Below, piece by piece: positions 41,587 to 58,020 of a stretch of DNA of 64,000 nucleotides. This DNA is from Cololabis saira (taxonomy: Eukaryota > Chordata > Actinopteri > Beloniformes > Belonidae). Numbering within the stretch: position 1 is the first letter of the stretch; each line of letters opens with the position of its first letter. A program made the position numbers and the translations under genes. The notes under the pieces were generated by a model that was not told the DNA's origin, ran no database searches, and worked only from the letters and a program-made list of their open reading frames with translations. Location of the stretch: contig NC_084592.1 in NCBI RefSeq assembly GCF_033807715.1, forward strand, positions 27,399,919 through 27,463,918, read 5' to 3'.

Positions 41587-42037
41587 ATTTACCTGTACAT
41601 TTACATTTAACCCTCAAGCGTGCGGGGGTGAGGAGTTATTCAATGTAACTTATGCTCATGTTATGTTTGACTACCAATAACACATTACACAAATTATAAC
41701 CTAATTCTGTGTTAAATGTGTTATCATCCAACTGCGTTCCAACTTTACAGTACTTTTTTGGGCATTATTGTCTGACTTTAATGAAAATGCGTTTAGATTA
41801 TAACACACTGATCAGGTTTAATCAGAATACTGATTTAAAATCAATCACAGCTGTTTTCCTGGGTCAAAATGAACCCGGTGTGACTGTTTATAGAAAAAAG
41901 TACCTAAAACACAGTTTAATGAAGGTAGTCATGATTATATTTGCAAAGAACATAATATCGAACCAATAATGTGATTATTCTGACAACTAGAAAAAAAAGA
42001 AATCCATATGTTTGAGATAAAATGAATAAAAAATAAA

Positions 42038-43340
42038 TCATTTTTAGGGCCCGAGCACTTACAGTGCGAAGGCCCTATTGTATCTGTAGGAATTTTTCTT
42101 TCTTTCTTTCTTCTGACGAAAGGAGGGCCTTTTTACCCCCCTAAACATGCCCAAAAAGTCACCAAATTTTGCACGCAAGCCAGGCCTGGCGAAAAATTTG
42201 ATATTTAATGGTTTGGATTAATGGGCGTGGCAAAATGGCTCAACAGCGCCCCCCGGAAAACTTTGTGCCTCAAGCCCCACAATACGGTTTGACGTACATG
42301 CACGAAAATCGGTACACACCTGTATCATGGCACAACTTAAAGAAAAGTCTCTTGGCGCTATGGCCGAAACCGAAAAGGAAGTCTGCTATTTTGAATTAAT
42401 TGTGTAATTTTGGCGCAATTTATGCCATTCCTTTGACAATTAATATGGCCCGAACCGTAACGTGCCCCCAAGTGTGTTATACATCAAAATGTGCGTGTCC
42501 ATCCTGCGACAACACGCATTACTTTTCTCTTTCAAAAGCATTACCGGGGCGACGCTAGACGCCAAAAAGCGCGCCCACCCTTCATCTGATTGGTTCAGAC
42601 AGAAAAAACTTTGTGCCTCAAGCCCCACAACACGGTTTGACGTACATGAACGAAAATCGGTACACACCTGTATCATGTCGCAACTAAAAGAAAAGTCTCT
42701 TGGCGCCATGGCCGAAACTGAACAGGAAGTCGGCCATTTTGAACATTCTGAATTAATGGCGTAATTTTGGAGCAATTTATTCCATTCCTTCCACAGTTAA
42801 TACGGCCCGAATCGTAACGTGCACCCAGGTGTATTAGACATCAAAATGTGCGTCTCCATCCTGCAACTACGCGCTTTACTTTTCTCTTTCAAAAGTGTTA
42901 CCGTGGCGACGCTAGACGCCAAAACGCGCGCCCCCCCTTCATCTGATTGGTCCATATTTGATAGTTCCCCAAAAGTCCCTAAATTTTGCATGCAAGCCAG
43001 GCCTGGCGATAAATTTGATATTTCATGTTTTGCATTAATGGGCGTGGCCTAACGGCTCAACAGCGCCCCCTAGAATAATTTTCTCTGCCATAACTTTTGA
43101 ATGGTTTGGCATAAAGAGTCGTGGGTGGTGTCATCGGACTCGGTATTGAGTCCTTGACCATAATTGGTGAAAATTAGCCCCGCCCCTTCTTCTGATTGGT
43201 TGGCCCTATTTTCTGCTATAACTTTTGACTGATTTGACATAGGAAGTCGTGGGTGGTGTCATGTCTGATATGCTTATGGGGGACGGTGGCCATGAGTGGG
43301 AGGGCCCGTTGATCGCTGCTTGCAGCTTTAATTCATTTTT
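42038..43340 (-). mobile_element. Family G repeat, copy 5 (most complete)
   Basis: The element spans 42046-43332 (1287 bp) and has both ends: minus-strand ATTAAAGCTGCAAGCAGCG and hairpin GCACTGTAAGTGC + TCGGGCCCT. TCATTTTT lies at 42038-42045 and 43333-43340 and could be an 8-bp TSD, though it is low-complexity. The duplicated middle block appears at about 42267 and 42615. A CCAAT/GC-box unit is at 43173-43200. It ends 22 bp before a candidate splice acceptor. Confidence 0.88.
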
Positions 43341-43354
43341 GTAACCCTCTGCAG

Positions 43355-43762
43355 AAGCAGCAACAGAGATGGGGGAGAGTCAACAGCAGCGATGGTAGAC
43401 GCAACAGAGATGGGGGGCCATGATGATTCAACAGGCAGCACAACACAGCGTGGCTTCGATGATTCTAGTCCAGTCGAAAGGATAAGGTCTGCTGAGACCT
43501 CAAGGAGCAGTTCCTCGCTGCAGAGGAATTCTGAGTTACCAGGTAAGTTCTGCAATATGCTGGCTGCAACAACCAATGCTTCTTTACGTTTAAACATATA
43601 CCCACGTTAGGACATGTAATAAGTTTTACACCAATTCTGTCTTCAGAGACAAGTGCCCAGAGACCTCGTCGGAGGCGGCAGGGGCATACAGGCGATGTCA
43701 CCATCCAGCCCCTCACGGCCAATGACCTCCAACCCATCCAGCCTGTCTACCGGAACCTCTAG
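43355..43762 (+). CDS. Candidate two-exon gene end, unknown product
   Basis: An acceptor-like CCCTCTGCAG precedes 43355. Exon 43355-43542 reads EAATEMGESTAAMVDATEMG, then GHDDSTGSTTQRGFDDSSP and SAETSRSSSSLQRNSELP. A strong donor CAG/GTAAGTT follows. After 104 bp, TCTGTCTTCAG opens exon 43647-43762, which continues in frame with TSAQRPRRRRQGHTGDVTIQ and ends NDLQPIQPVYRNL*. AATAAA lies at 43907-43912. The protein is Ser/Thr- and charge-rich with no domain I recognise. The upstream exons are not found; family G copy 5 lies directly before the acceptor. It may be a transposon-encoded accessory protein or a chance arrangement. Confidence 0.4.
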
Positions 43763-44289
43763 ACATGTGAAGATATTTCGTTTTAGTTCAGCTTTTGGTA
43801 CCTCTACAATTTGCACATACAAATGTTTAAAATTTGTAAACCTTTTTCAAATTTGTACATGTTGATATTATGTTTAAGATTTGTATACCATTTTGTATCT
43901 GTTCATAATAAACGTAACACACCAACACTAATATCTAGCTCTTTGTTTGTAATAAAAGTGAAACACATAACTACAAATGAAATGACTTTATTTGTGGCAT
44001 GAAAGATACAAGTGTGTGCTGTACAGCAAAAAAGATGAAGGAAGCTCTTACAACTGAAAACAAAATGCTAAAACAAGAGTCTGCGCAGAGGGATGCTTTT
44101 GATATCAAGTTTCGCTAGTTGTCATTGTGTTTGACAGAGTATAAGATGACCTACAATCTAAAATATGAATATTTTAAATTAAAAGTCATAACGTTATACG
44201 GGCAGGTGAAACTCAGGCAGGCTAATTAATCGGCGGAATTATTGATTAGCAACCATTTAATTCAGTAAAGGACAATATTATATATACAC

Positions 44290-44344
44290 TGTGTATATAT
44301 ATATATATATATATATACTGTATCTCTGTATCTCTGTATCTCTG

Positions 44345-44425
<81 letters not shown>
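44290..44425. repeat. Compound microsatellite (TA)n-(CTGTATCT)n-(TATC)n
   Basis: (TA)n at 44293-44317, three CTGTATCT units, then about 20 TATC units to 44424. Confidence 0.9.
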
Positions 44426-44426
<1 letters not shown>

Positions 44427-44830
44427 CCACAATTTTTATTTTTTCTATTTGCAAAACACCTACAGTGCAACAGTTGAACAATAAAAGAGAGGAAAGAACC
44501 TGGCTGGCCTTTAGGAGGTGGTTGCTGGTTCTCCCACCTAACTTGTGTCTCAAGTCCAGTCCTCTTTCCCCTCATAACGACACAATTGTCCAGTAGAAAA
44601 CTTGTGACTTGTTTCCACTCAAGCTCATAAGGAAGACTGCAGGACATCTTCTAGTTCCAGCATAAGTGCTGAAGCATCGGCAAGATTAACTTTTCTGCTT
44701 GCCAGATGTTGAGTTGTTACTTTGGCCATATCATTATCAAAAAAGTGAACAAGTACTTTCATAATTTTGTCCTGCTCTGGCTGGTGGCTTCATCAATGTT
44801 TAATGAAAACACTCTTTTTGAGCTTCTCTG
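44420..44830 (-). pseudogene. hAT transposase remnant
   Basis: Read downward from 44830: FSLNIDEATSQSRTKL, then after a frameshift VLVHFFDNDMAKVTTQHLAS and RKVNLADASALMLELEDVL, then after another ELEWKQVTSFLLDNCVVMRG and KRTGLETQVR. These match the RNase-H-fold segment of a hAT transposase group that also gave domesticated zinc-finger-type proteins (usual form DEAT....DK....V..Y and S.LMDNC.VMRGKK.GVE). A hAT-like terminus, CATACCTGTCAAGTCTACCG, is at 44866-44885. Two frameshifts and the loss of both ends make it inactive. Confidence 0.7.
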
Positions 44831-45272
44831 ACAGCCGTTTTTTTAAACTCTGGTGCTGTGCCCATACCTGTCAAGTCTACCGTATACCGTATTTTACCCC
44901 TCTTTCCCGCCGTTCTCCCGTATTAGTATTTTCCCATAAATTTCCCGTTTTATAATATAATAATTTTTAAAAAGGGTTATTTTGCCTTTTGCGCCTCTCG
45001 CAAGGTTAGTGGCAGCAAAGGGAACAAACTCGGAACAACAAATCAGACCAGACATCTGTTGTTGTTGTTAAGTGGAGGTCAACCGGAGGTGGCTCTTTCT
45101 TGAAACGGTTACCATGGTTACAGCGCCACCTAGCGTTACGGAGTCAGCCATGCTCTGGCCATTTATCCGATCTCTGGACAGCATGTATACTCAGACAAGT
45201 GATTCGGTCTTCTGGATGTCTTTATCTGATACGATCGGAAATCCGATCTCTTTGCTGCATGTAAACGTACTG

Positions 45273-51380
<6,108 letters not shown>

Positions 51381-51447
51381 GTGATTTCTTGCTTGTGTTA
51401 TTCTCTCAGATGTAAGTCGCTTTGGATAAAAGCATCTGCTAAATGAC

Positions 51448-51495
<48 letters not shown>
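51381..51495 (+). repeat. LINE/SINE 3' tail with (AGT)n
   Basis: AAGTCGCTTTGGATAAAAGC then ATCTGCTAAATGAC runs into (AGT)n at 51447-51494. Confidence 0.7.
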
Positions 51496-51500
<5 letters not shown>

Positions 51501-51589
51501 GTGGAAGCAAGCAGTGGGATGATCAGAGGGTGGGACTGCAGGTCAGCATGCAGTCCCTGAAGCTCTGGCCTGCAAACATGCACAGAAGA

Positions 51590-51690
51590 GAAACAGAATC
51601 AGAATCAGCTTTATTAGCCAAGTTTGAACATGCCAGACAGGGAATTTGGCTCCGGTTATTTCGCTCACTGTACCCAGATGTAAATAGTAG
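51590..51690 (-). repeat. LINE 3' tail remnant
   Basis: AATCAGAATCAGCTTTATTA then GCCAAGTTTGAACATGCC and GGAATTTGGCTCCGG matches a very common fish repeat terminus in reverse orientation. Confidence 0.6.
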
Positions 51691-51781
51691 CAAACAATAA
51701 ATAGACAAATGGCTCTTATATACAATTAAAAAAGCGAAAGGTGCAGCAGTATGAGGTAGACATGGTTATTGAAAGGTGTTA

Positions 51782-52500
51782 CGAGCACTGACAGTGCGAA
51801 GGCCCTATTGTATCCGTAGGAGATGTTTTCCTCGTTTTTTTTTTTCTTCCGACGAAATGAGGGCCTTTTTGCCCCCCTAAGCGTGCCCCAAAAGTCACCA
51901 AATTTTACACGCAAGCCAGGCCTGGCGAAAAATGTGCTATTTAATGGTTTGCATTAATGGGCGTGGCCTAATGGCTCAACAGCGCCCCCTAGAAAACTTC
52001 GTGCCTCAAGCCCCACAATATTGTTTGATGTACATGCACGAAAATCGGTACACACCTGTATCATGTCGCAACTTAAAGAAAAGTTTTTTGGCACCATGGC
52101 CGAAACCGAACAGGAAGTCGGCCATTTTGAATTAATCTCCGTCCGTTCAGCATAAAACTCGCTCAGGAGACAGAAAAGACGTTAACGATGAAAAGTTATG
52201 AAAATCGTGAGTTTTCGTGAAACGGCGTGGCCGTGGCGCTGCGTCAAACTTCAATGTTAATCAGGAAGTGATACTAGTAGCTGATCAATATTTGATAGAT
52301 CCTATTTTCTGCCATAACTTTTGAATGGTTTGACATAAAGAGTCGTGGGTGGTGTCATCTGACTCGGTATTGAGTACTTGACCTTCATTGGCATGAATTA
52401 GCCCCGCCCCTTCTTCTGATTGGTCAATATGTGATAGTTCCTATTTTCTGCAATAACTTTTGAATGGTTTGATATAAAGACTCGTGGGTGAGACTCTTAA
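51782..52500 (-). mobile_element. Family G repeat, copy 6
   Basis: Keeps the hairpin GCACTGACAGTGC but has lost GGGCCC. The middle block is single. About 120 bp (52135-52265) with CGCTCAGGAGACAGAAAAG are not seen in the other copies. Two promoter-like units follow (52310-52500). The 5' end is missing. Confidence 0.8.
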
Positions 52501-53689
52501 CTGTGTCTCAGGTTTTAATTACTGTATTTGGTATTGTATTTTATATTTATACAGATGTTCCTGAGATGTATAAATGTTAGATATAAAAATATAAAAAAAA
52601 TATAAAATAAAAATGTTGGTTTAAGATTTTGGTTGAGCTCCTGTGAGGATGTGACAGCTCTTGAGAAAGGGTGTAATTGTTGTTCTGGATTAGGATGTAG
52701 GATCAGGTCATTTTTCCTCTCGTGGACAACACATTCCAATCCTCAGGGCCCAACAGGAGATGAGGATAACCAAACAAGAAAATGCATTGATCAAATTAGT
52801 TTGCAGTCTAATGTTTTGGTTCCGTTCTGCTACTATGAAACCACTTATGCATAAAATAATTGATACCATCTGTTTAAATGCTTTTATTCGTATTCCAAGG
52901 AGTTGTCGTGATATCAAGCTGTTAGGAGTCACTTCTGGTTCTTGTAAGAGGGGATTTTACATTGACATAATCATTGACGTCAAAAAGGGAAACAGTAACT
53001 TAAAAGGAGAGTATCAGCTGACTTGATTTTTGGTTTTCGTTTCAGAGGCAGATTTTTCATGTTAAGATAGACTCGTGAAGTCCAAACTTTTCAACTACAG
53101 GATGAAGCTTTTCTGCAGTTGTCTTGAAATCTAGCCCTCTTAGTTGAAACTATTCCAGAACAATGCAAAACATTTGCTTGAATTAAATGATTAATATTCT
53201 AAAATGACACTGAATGGAAACTTAATAAATATAGAACCAGACAAATTCAGGAAACAGACAGAACTATATAAAAACTCTTCCAGGACAATTCTCTCTTTTG
53301 TTTTGTGGGTTTTTACAAGGTGTGTACATATTTCCTCATCCATGCCAACTAATGCAAGTGTCACTCTGCAAACATACTTTGACACAGTGCAGCACACCTT
53401 TTTCATATGATTACCTTTGGGTTACGACGGCTGTCTGTCTGCGAAGACCATTTTCAAGAGTCGCCGTCTTCTCACCGTCTAGACTCAAGGTGTCAACAGC
53501 AGCTTAGCCAGAAGCTTAGAGGAGCTCTGCTTGTGAACTGTCTAATAACTTAGTGTCAATATACAACAAAAAAGGCAACTTCGAAAACATGATAATGATG
53601 ATGTAATTTGACGTTTGTTCCAAACAAATATCCCAGTGCTTTCTTATTAGTTAGTCCCTGTCCTTTTGCTGCTCAGGGACTATGCATTT
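52501..53689. other. Noncoding DNA
   Basis: No recognisable gene or element in about 1.2 kb. Confidence 0.45.
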
Positions 53690-53822
53690 TGGCTTGCAAT
53701 TTGGACTGGTGAGCTGTCCAGGGTTTACCCCTGCCTTCCACATGCAGTAAGCTGGGTGAGGCTCCTTAGACCACGTGACCCTCTATAGGATTTAAGGGTA
53801 TGGAAAATGAATGAATGGATGA
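53690..53822 (+). repeat. RTE-type LINE/SINE tail
   Basis: GAGCTGTCCAGGGTTTACCC, GCTGGGTGAGGCTCC, GTGACCCTCTATAGG and GTATGGAAAATGAATGAATG form the usual tail with a terminal tetranucleotide-like repeat. Confidence 0.6.
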
Positions 53823-53981
53823 GCAGTGATGAAATGAGAATACAAGGGCTGCACCTGGATGTCCGGATAGTCATCAGTTGGCTGAACATCAGATTTTCAA
53901 GTTTGGTATCAGGAAATTCGGTAGTCTCTTTATTTTGTTTTTCTAGTCATGTGTAAATTCATTACAGCTGTTAAAAGGAAA

Positions 53982-54911
53982 ATTAAAGCTACAAGCAACG
54001 ATGAACTGGACATTTAGCGGATGACACAACCCACAACTCTCTATATCAAACCATTCAAAAGTTATTGTAGAAAATGGGAACTATCACATATTGACCAATC
54101 AGAAGAAGGGGCGGGGCTAATTCAGGCCAATGAAGGTCAAGTACTCAAAACCGAGTCTGATGACACCACCCATGACTTTGTATGTCAAACCATTCAAAAG
54201 TTACAGCAGAAAATAGGGACTATAAAATATTGACCAATCAGGAGAAGGGGCGGGGCTTATTTGCACCAATTTTGTTCAAGGATTCAAAACCGAGTCCGAT
54301 GACACCACCCACAAATCTTTATGTCAAACCATCCAAAAGTTATGGCAGAAAGTAGGAACTATCAAATATGGACCAATCAGATGAAGGGGGGGCGCGCTTT
54401 TTGGCGTCTATCGTCGCCACGGTAATGCTTTTGACTGAGAAAAGTAATGCGCATCGTCGCAGGATCGAGACGCACATTTTGATGTATAACACACCTGGGT
54501 GCACGTTATGGTTCGGGCGAAGAAACGGCCGAAGAAATGGCATAAATTGCGGCAAAATTACACGATTAATTCAAAATGGCAGACTTCTTGTTCGGTTTCA
54601 GCCATGGCGCCAAGAGACTTTTCTTTAAGTTGCGACATGATACATGTGTGTACCGATTTTCGTGCATGTACGTCAAACCGTATTGTGGGGCTTGAAGCAC
54701 AAAGTTTTCTAGGGGGCGCTGTTGAGCTATTAGGCCGCGCCCATTAATGCAAACCATGAAATATCAAATGTATTGTCAGGCCTGGCTTGCGTGCAAAATT
54801 TGGTGATTTTTGGGGCACGTTTAGGGCGGCAAAAAGGCCCTCATTTCGTCGGAAGAAGGAAAATTCCTACAGATACAATAGGGCCTTCGCACTGTCAGTG
54901 CTCGGGCCCTA
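53982..54911 (+). mobile_element. Family G repeat, copy 7
   Basis: Starts ATTAAAGCTACAAGCAACG; a deletion joins this to the GGACATTTAGCGGATGACAC unit. Three ~140-bp units follow (anchors at 54018, 54159, 54299). The middle block and the hairpin GCACTGTCAGTGC + TCGGGCCCTA end it. A pogo-like element is inserted in the terminal TA. Confidence 0.87.
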
Positions 54912-55092
54912 CCGTATTTTTGCGAGCATAAGGCGCACATAAAATTCTTTTTTTTTTCTAAAATGTGCCGCGCGCCCTATGAAACGGTGCGCCGTTTCTA
55001 TTACCTGTATTACGGTAATGTGAGGCGGAGCCACCATGAGAACGGTAAAGGGAGAAGGGGGCGTGTGAAGCACCCGTTAGTTGCGGACGTGA

Positions 55093-55698
55093 ATGAAAGC
55101 AGTAGCGCTGGCGGAAGAAATGAAAATTGAACATTTTCATGGAGGTCCGTCCTGGTGCTTTCGCTTCATGAAACGGTGCCAGCGCAGCAGCAGCGCCCGG
55201 CGGATTATATGGAAAAGATGGAGAGCTTCCGGCTCATTCTGTAGCCGACACATCCCCGACATGGACGAGGTGCCGCTAACGTTCCACACCCCGGTAAATC
55301 ACACGGTGGAGTTAACGGGGACCACCGCGGGGGAGTGGACCGGGACCCGGGACCACCGCGGGGGAGCGGACCGGGACCCAGGACCACCGCGGGGGAGCGG
55401 ACCGGGACCACCGCAGGGGAGCTGACCGGGGCCACAACGGGGTATGAGAAGTCGTCATTTACTGTTGTGCTTGCCTGCCACGCTGATGGACAGAAACGGA
55501 CGCCGATGGTGATTTTTAAAAGGAAAACGTTGCCTAAAGAGACTTTTCCAGCCAGAGTCATTATAAAGGCAAATGAAAAGGGTTGGATGGATAAAGAGAT
55601 GATTGAGTGGCTGAGACAGGTTTATGTGCGGCGACCCGGTGTTTTTTTAAATATTTAATGCGGAAACAGAAGATGAGGACTTTGAAGGGTTTGATTGA
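55093..55698 (+). pseudogene. Pogo-like transposase, deleted, with GC minisatellite
   Basis: The HTH/CENP-B-type part is represented by HGGPSWCFRFMKRC (near 55135-55175). Next comes the first catalytic block, DMDEVPLTFHTPVNHTVEL (from about 55257). An expanded GC-rich minisatellite follows (55318-55432). In another frame the text resumes YEKSSFTVVLACHADGQKRT, PMVIFKRKTLPKETFPAR and GWMDKEMIEWLRQV. After RRPGVFL a deletion removes the blocks with the second and third catalytic Asp. The conserved C-terminus FNAETEDEDFEGFD and its stop (55696-55698) follow. It cannot be catalytically active. Confidence 0.87.
55318..55432 (+). repeat. GC-rich minisatellite in transposase
   Basis: About four units built on GGACCACCGCGGGGGAGC and GGACCGGGACC, with period about 25-35 bp. 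Confidence 0.8.
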
Positions 55699-56274
55699 TG
55701 TGAAAAGTGAAATAAAATATCAAACCAAGTTTTGCTCCCGCTCTATTTTTAAATAAGCCCACTTGTGTGTGTGTTCTGCAGCACGTGTGTGTTTTGCGGC
55801 GCGTGTGTGTGTGTGTTTTGCGGTGCGCGTGTGTGCAGCTCCGTCTGTGTAGACTGCGCCTTTTGGGTCGGTGCGCCGTATGTGTGTTTTAAATCCAAAA
55901 ATTACACACAAAACTGAGGATGCGCCTTTTCACACGGTGCGCCGAATGGTTGTGAAAATACGGTAATAACGTATCCAAGATCTCAGCTGTTTGGCAACAT
56001 TTTGAATTGAGCCGTAGTTTCTTTGCTGCTATTATATACTGTATGATAAACATATTTTACCATTATTGTATTATATATAATACGATAGCGGAAAAGATAT
56101 TACATTAAGTGATATTAAGATAAATTCATACTACAGCAAATGTTCATATTTTTCTTCAATCAAAGCTGTGAAGTCCAAAATTGTTGATTGAAAGAACTAT
56201 AACTATAACTAAAACTATATTTTCTTCAGTTCTTGAATTCTACAATTTATCCTTCTTTTAGTTCATGCTATGTC

Positions 56275-56400
56275 AGGGATGGGCAACTTTGCAGTTGGTG
56301 AGGGCCACTAAATTTAACCAACTGCTCTGGAGGGCCACATGGTTTGTATCGGCGCTGTTGACATCACTCAAATAGCCCAAAATAGTCACAGATGTGATAA
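56275..56400. repeat. hAT-like terminus (CAGGGATGGGCAACTTTG)
   Basis: CAGGGATGGGCAACTTTGC then GGTGAGGGCCAC and GGAGGGCCACATGG is a terminus type common in fish hAT elements. The other end is not identified. Confidence 0.55.
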
Positions 56401-56599
56401 ATAAGGGATATTAACAGTGTTTATTCAAAGTAACTTGTTTTTATTTAATTTCAAATTCATTTAGTAATGCTTCTGTCAGCTTCATGCACGTTAAACACAA
56501 CTGTAGACTGAGTGTTGATGTAACATACAAAAATGCCAGAATTAGACAATTAATAAGGCTTCAATGAAAAAAATTATCATAAATGTAACTTCATGCTGT

Positions 56600-56935
56600 G
56601 TAGCCCACTACTCAACAAAGAAAAGTAGCATTCCTGTTGTATTTCAGTATAGGTAGGCAGGCTTATAATACTGTTTCTCAAAAGTGAAGCCAACAACAGT
56701 AAATCCAAGTGCAATAATAATTGCTATGTATAACATTTAAACCAGCTGCTCAACAAACTAAAACTAAAGGTAGCATTACTGGTGCATTTCTAGGTAGGCT
56801 TATAATACTGTTTCTCAAAAATGAAGCCAACAACAGAAAATCAAAGTGCAATAATAATTGTTTGGTATACATTTTAGCCAGCTGCTTAACAAAACAGAAT
56901 ATTCCTGAGTGCTTCATGCAATACATTTCAGTGAG
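56600..56935 (+). repeat. ~138-bp imperfect tandem duplication
   Basis: TTATAATACTGTTTCTCAAA followed by GAAGCCAACAACAG and GTGCAATAATAATTG occurs at about 56663 and 56801. A weaker third partial copy of the flanking GTAGCATT part is at 56627. Confidence 0.65.
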
Positions 56936-57147
56936 GAGTGCATTTGTTTCAGTGTTATCTGAACACTACAAAAGTAAATAAACAGAAATAGAGATTATTA
57001 ATCAATGGAGATTATTAATCAATTGTAGTGCAATTCCACATGCTTCCCATATAACTGGCATGTACTATCAGTCATTTACCCTCACCCACTGTGGATTTAT
57101 GGATAGTTCTGTCTTTAATGAGACACTTGTGGTCTCTCCTGTTGGCG

Positions 57148-57182
57148 CACAATAGTTTAGTTTAGTTTAGTTTATTTAGCAA
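57148..57182 (+). repeat. (TTTAG)n tail
   Basis: Four to five TTTAG units ending TTTATTTAGC, consistent with a retroposon tail. Confidence 0.5.
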
Positions 57183-57775
57183 TATAAGACAAATATGAAC
57201 AAAAAATGAAAAACATAGCAGGAATGTCAACTTCAATGTTGGTACATCCGATCCGCATGAGATGGAACAGCGTTTCATCTGACAGCCTGTTTCTCTCTTT
57301 TGACTTAAAGGTGACCTATTATGGCATTTAATGTATATTTTAAACAGGCCTTGAATGTCTTAAAAACAATGTAAAGCTTGTTTTTTCTACATAAAACAGA
57401 AATTCAGCCTGTGGGCCATGTCTCTAGTTTTACCGCTTCTAACCCCTTTTTCTGTGCTTCATTTTAGGGGCGGGGGGGCTATGATAATGAGGCTCTGCGC
57501 TGATTGGCTGCTTGATTGACGTGTAGGAGGGGAGGAGCATAAGCCTCTCTGGCCAGAGCAGCTGCTCGCTCCGTACACAAAGCTTGTCGTCTCCCATGCG
57601 AGCGAGCTTCAGTGACAAAATAAATTCCATTGCTTTATTTTTTTGTATTGGACTGTCCTAACTCGCCGCGAGTTAAAGGGTTTCAGTGTGGACAGAGAGC
57701 GTCCGATGTCACGCAGCTCGACGCGATAGTCAGACGCTCTCATTCAGTTATGACACGGTGTAAACTGATCTTAAA

Positions 57776-57865
57776 GCCTGATTTACGGTTCTGCGTTAAA
57801 TCGACGCGTACCCTACACCATAGGTTCTGCGTTGGTGTAACGCAGACCATAAAGCAGCCTTTAGT
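57776..57865. repeat. PM palindrome copy in K1-D
   Basis: CCTGATTTACGGTTCTGCG to CATAAAGCAGCCTTT around CCTACACCATAGG. Confidence 0.75.
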
Positions 57866-58020
57866 TACCTCGTCTTCACACTGGAACATTTTATTTAATT
57901 CTAAACAGTTACACCAGTTATTTACTCCGATTCCTCATTTCATTTCATATGTTACAAGACAAATTAATCATGTTAACGGTAAAGAAATCACAACACTGAA
58001 TTTTCACAAATGACAACTTT

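Larger units (their letters stand above)
41171..45272. mobile_element. TIR-bounded 4.1-kb composite block
   Basis: The left end is CAGTACGTTTACATGCAGCA (41171). The right end is GCTGCATGTAAACGTACTG (to 45272), a near-perfect inverted pair. Both ends continue into CGATC/ATCGG-rich sequence. Flanks (ACAAGATA and ACAGAAGC) do not form a clear TSD, so the ends could come from two copies or from decayed duplications. Inside are an L2 tail (41551), family G copy 5, a spliced-looking ORF (43355-43762), a (TATC)n tract and a hAT transposase remnant. Confidence 0.55.
54910..55965 (+). mobile_element. Pogo/Tigger-like transposon, internally deleted, TA target
   Basis: The left end is CCGTATTTTTGCGAGCATAA (54912) and the right end inverted is CCGTATTTTCACAACCATTC (55963). 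TA flanks both ends (54910-54911, 55964-55965). Subterminal GGCGCAC words are inverted too. The body carries parts of a DDE transposase. It landed in the last TA of a family G copy. Confidence 0.9.

Noticed and set aside
41171..45272. Calling the whole block an intact autonomous transposon
   Set aside because: No clear TSD, much of the length is nested foreign sequence, and no complete transposase is present.
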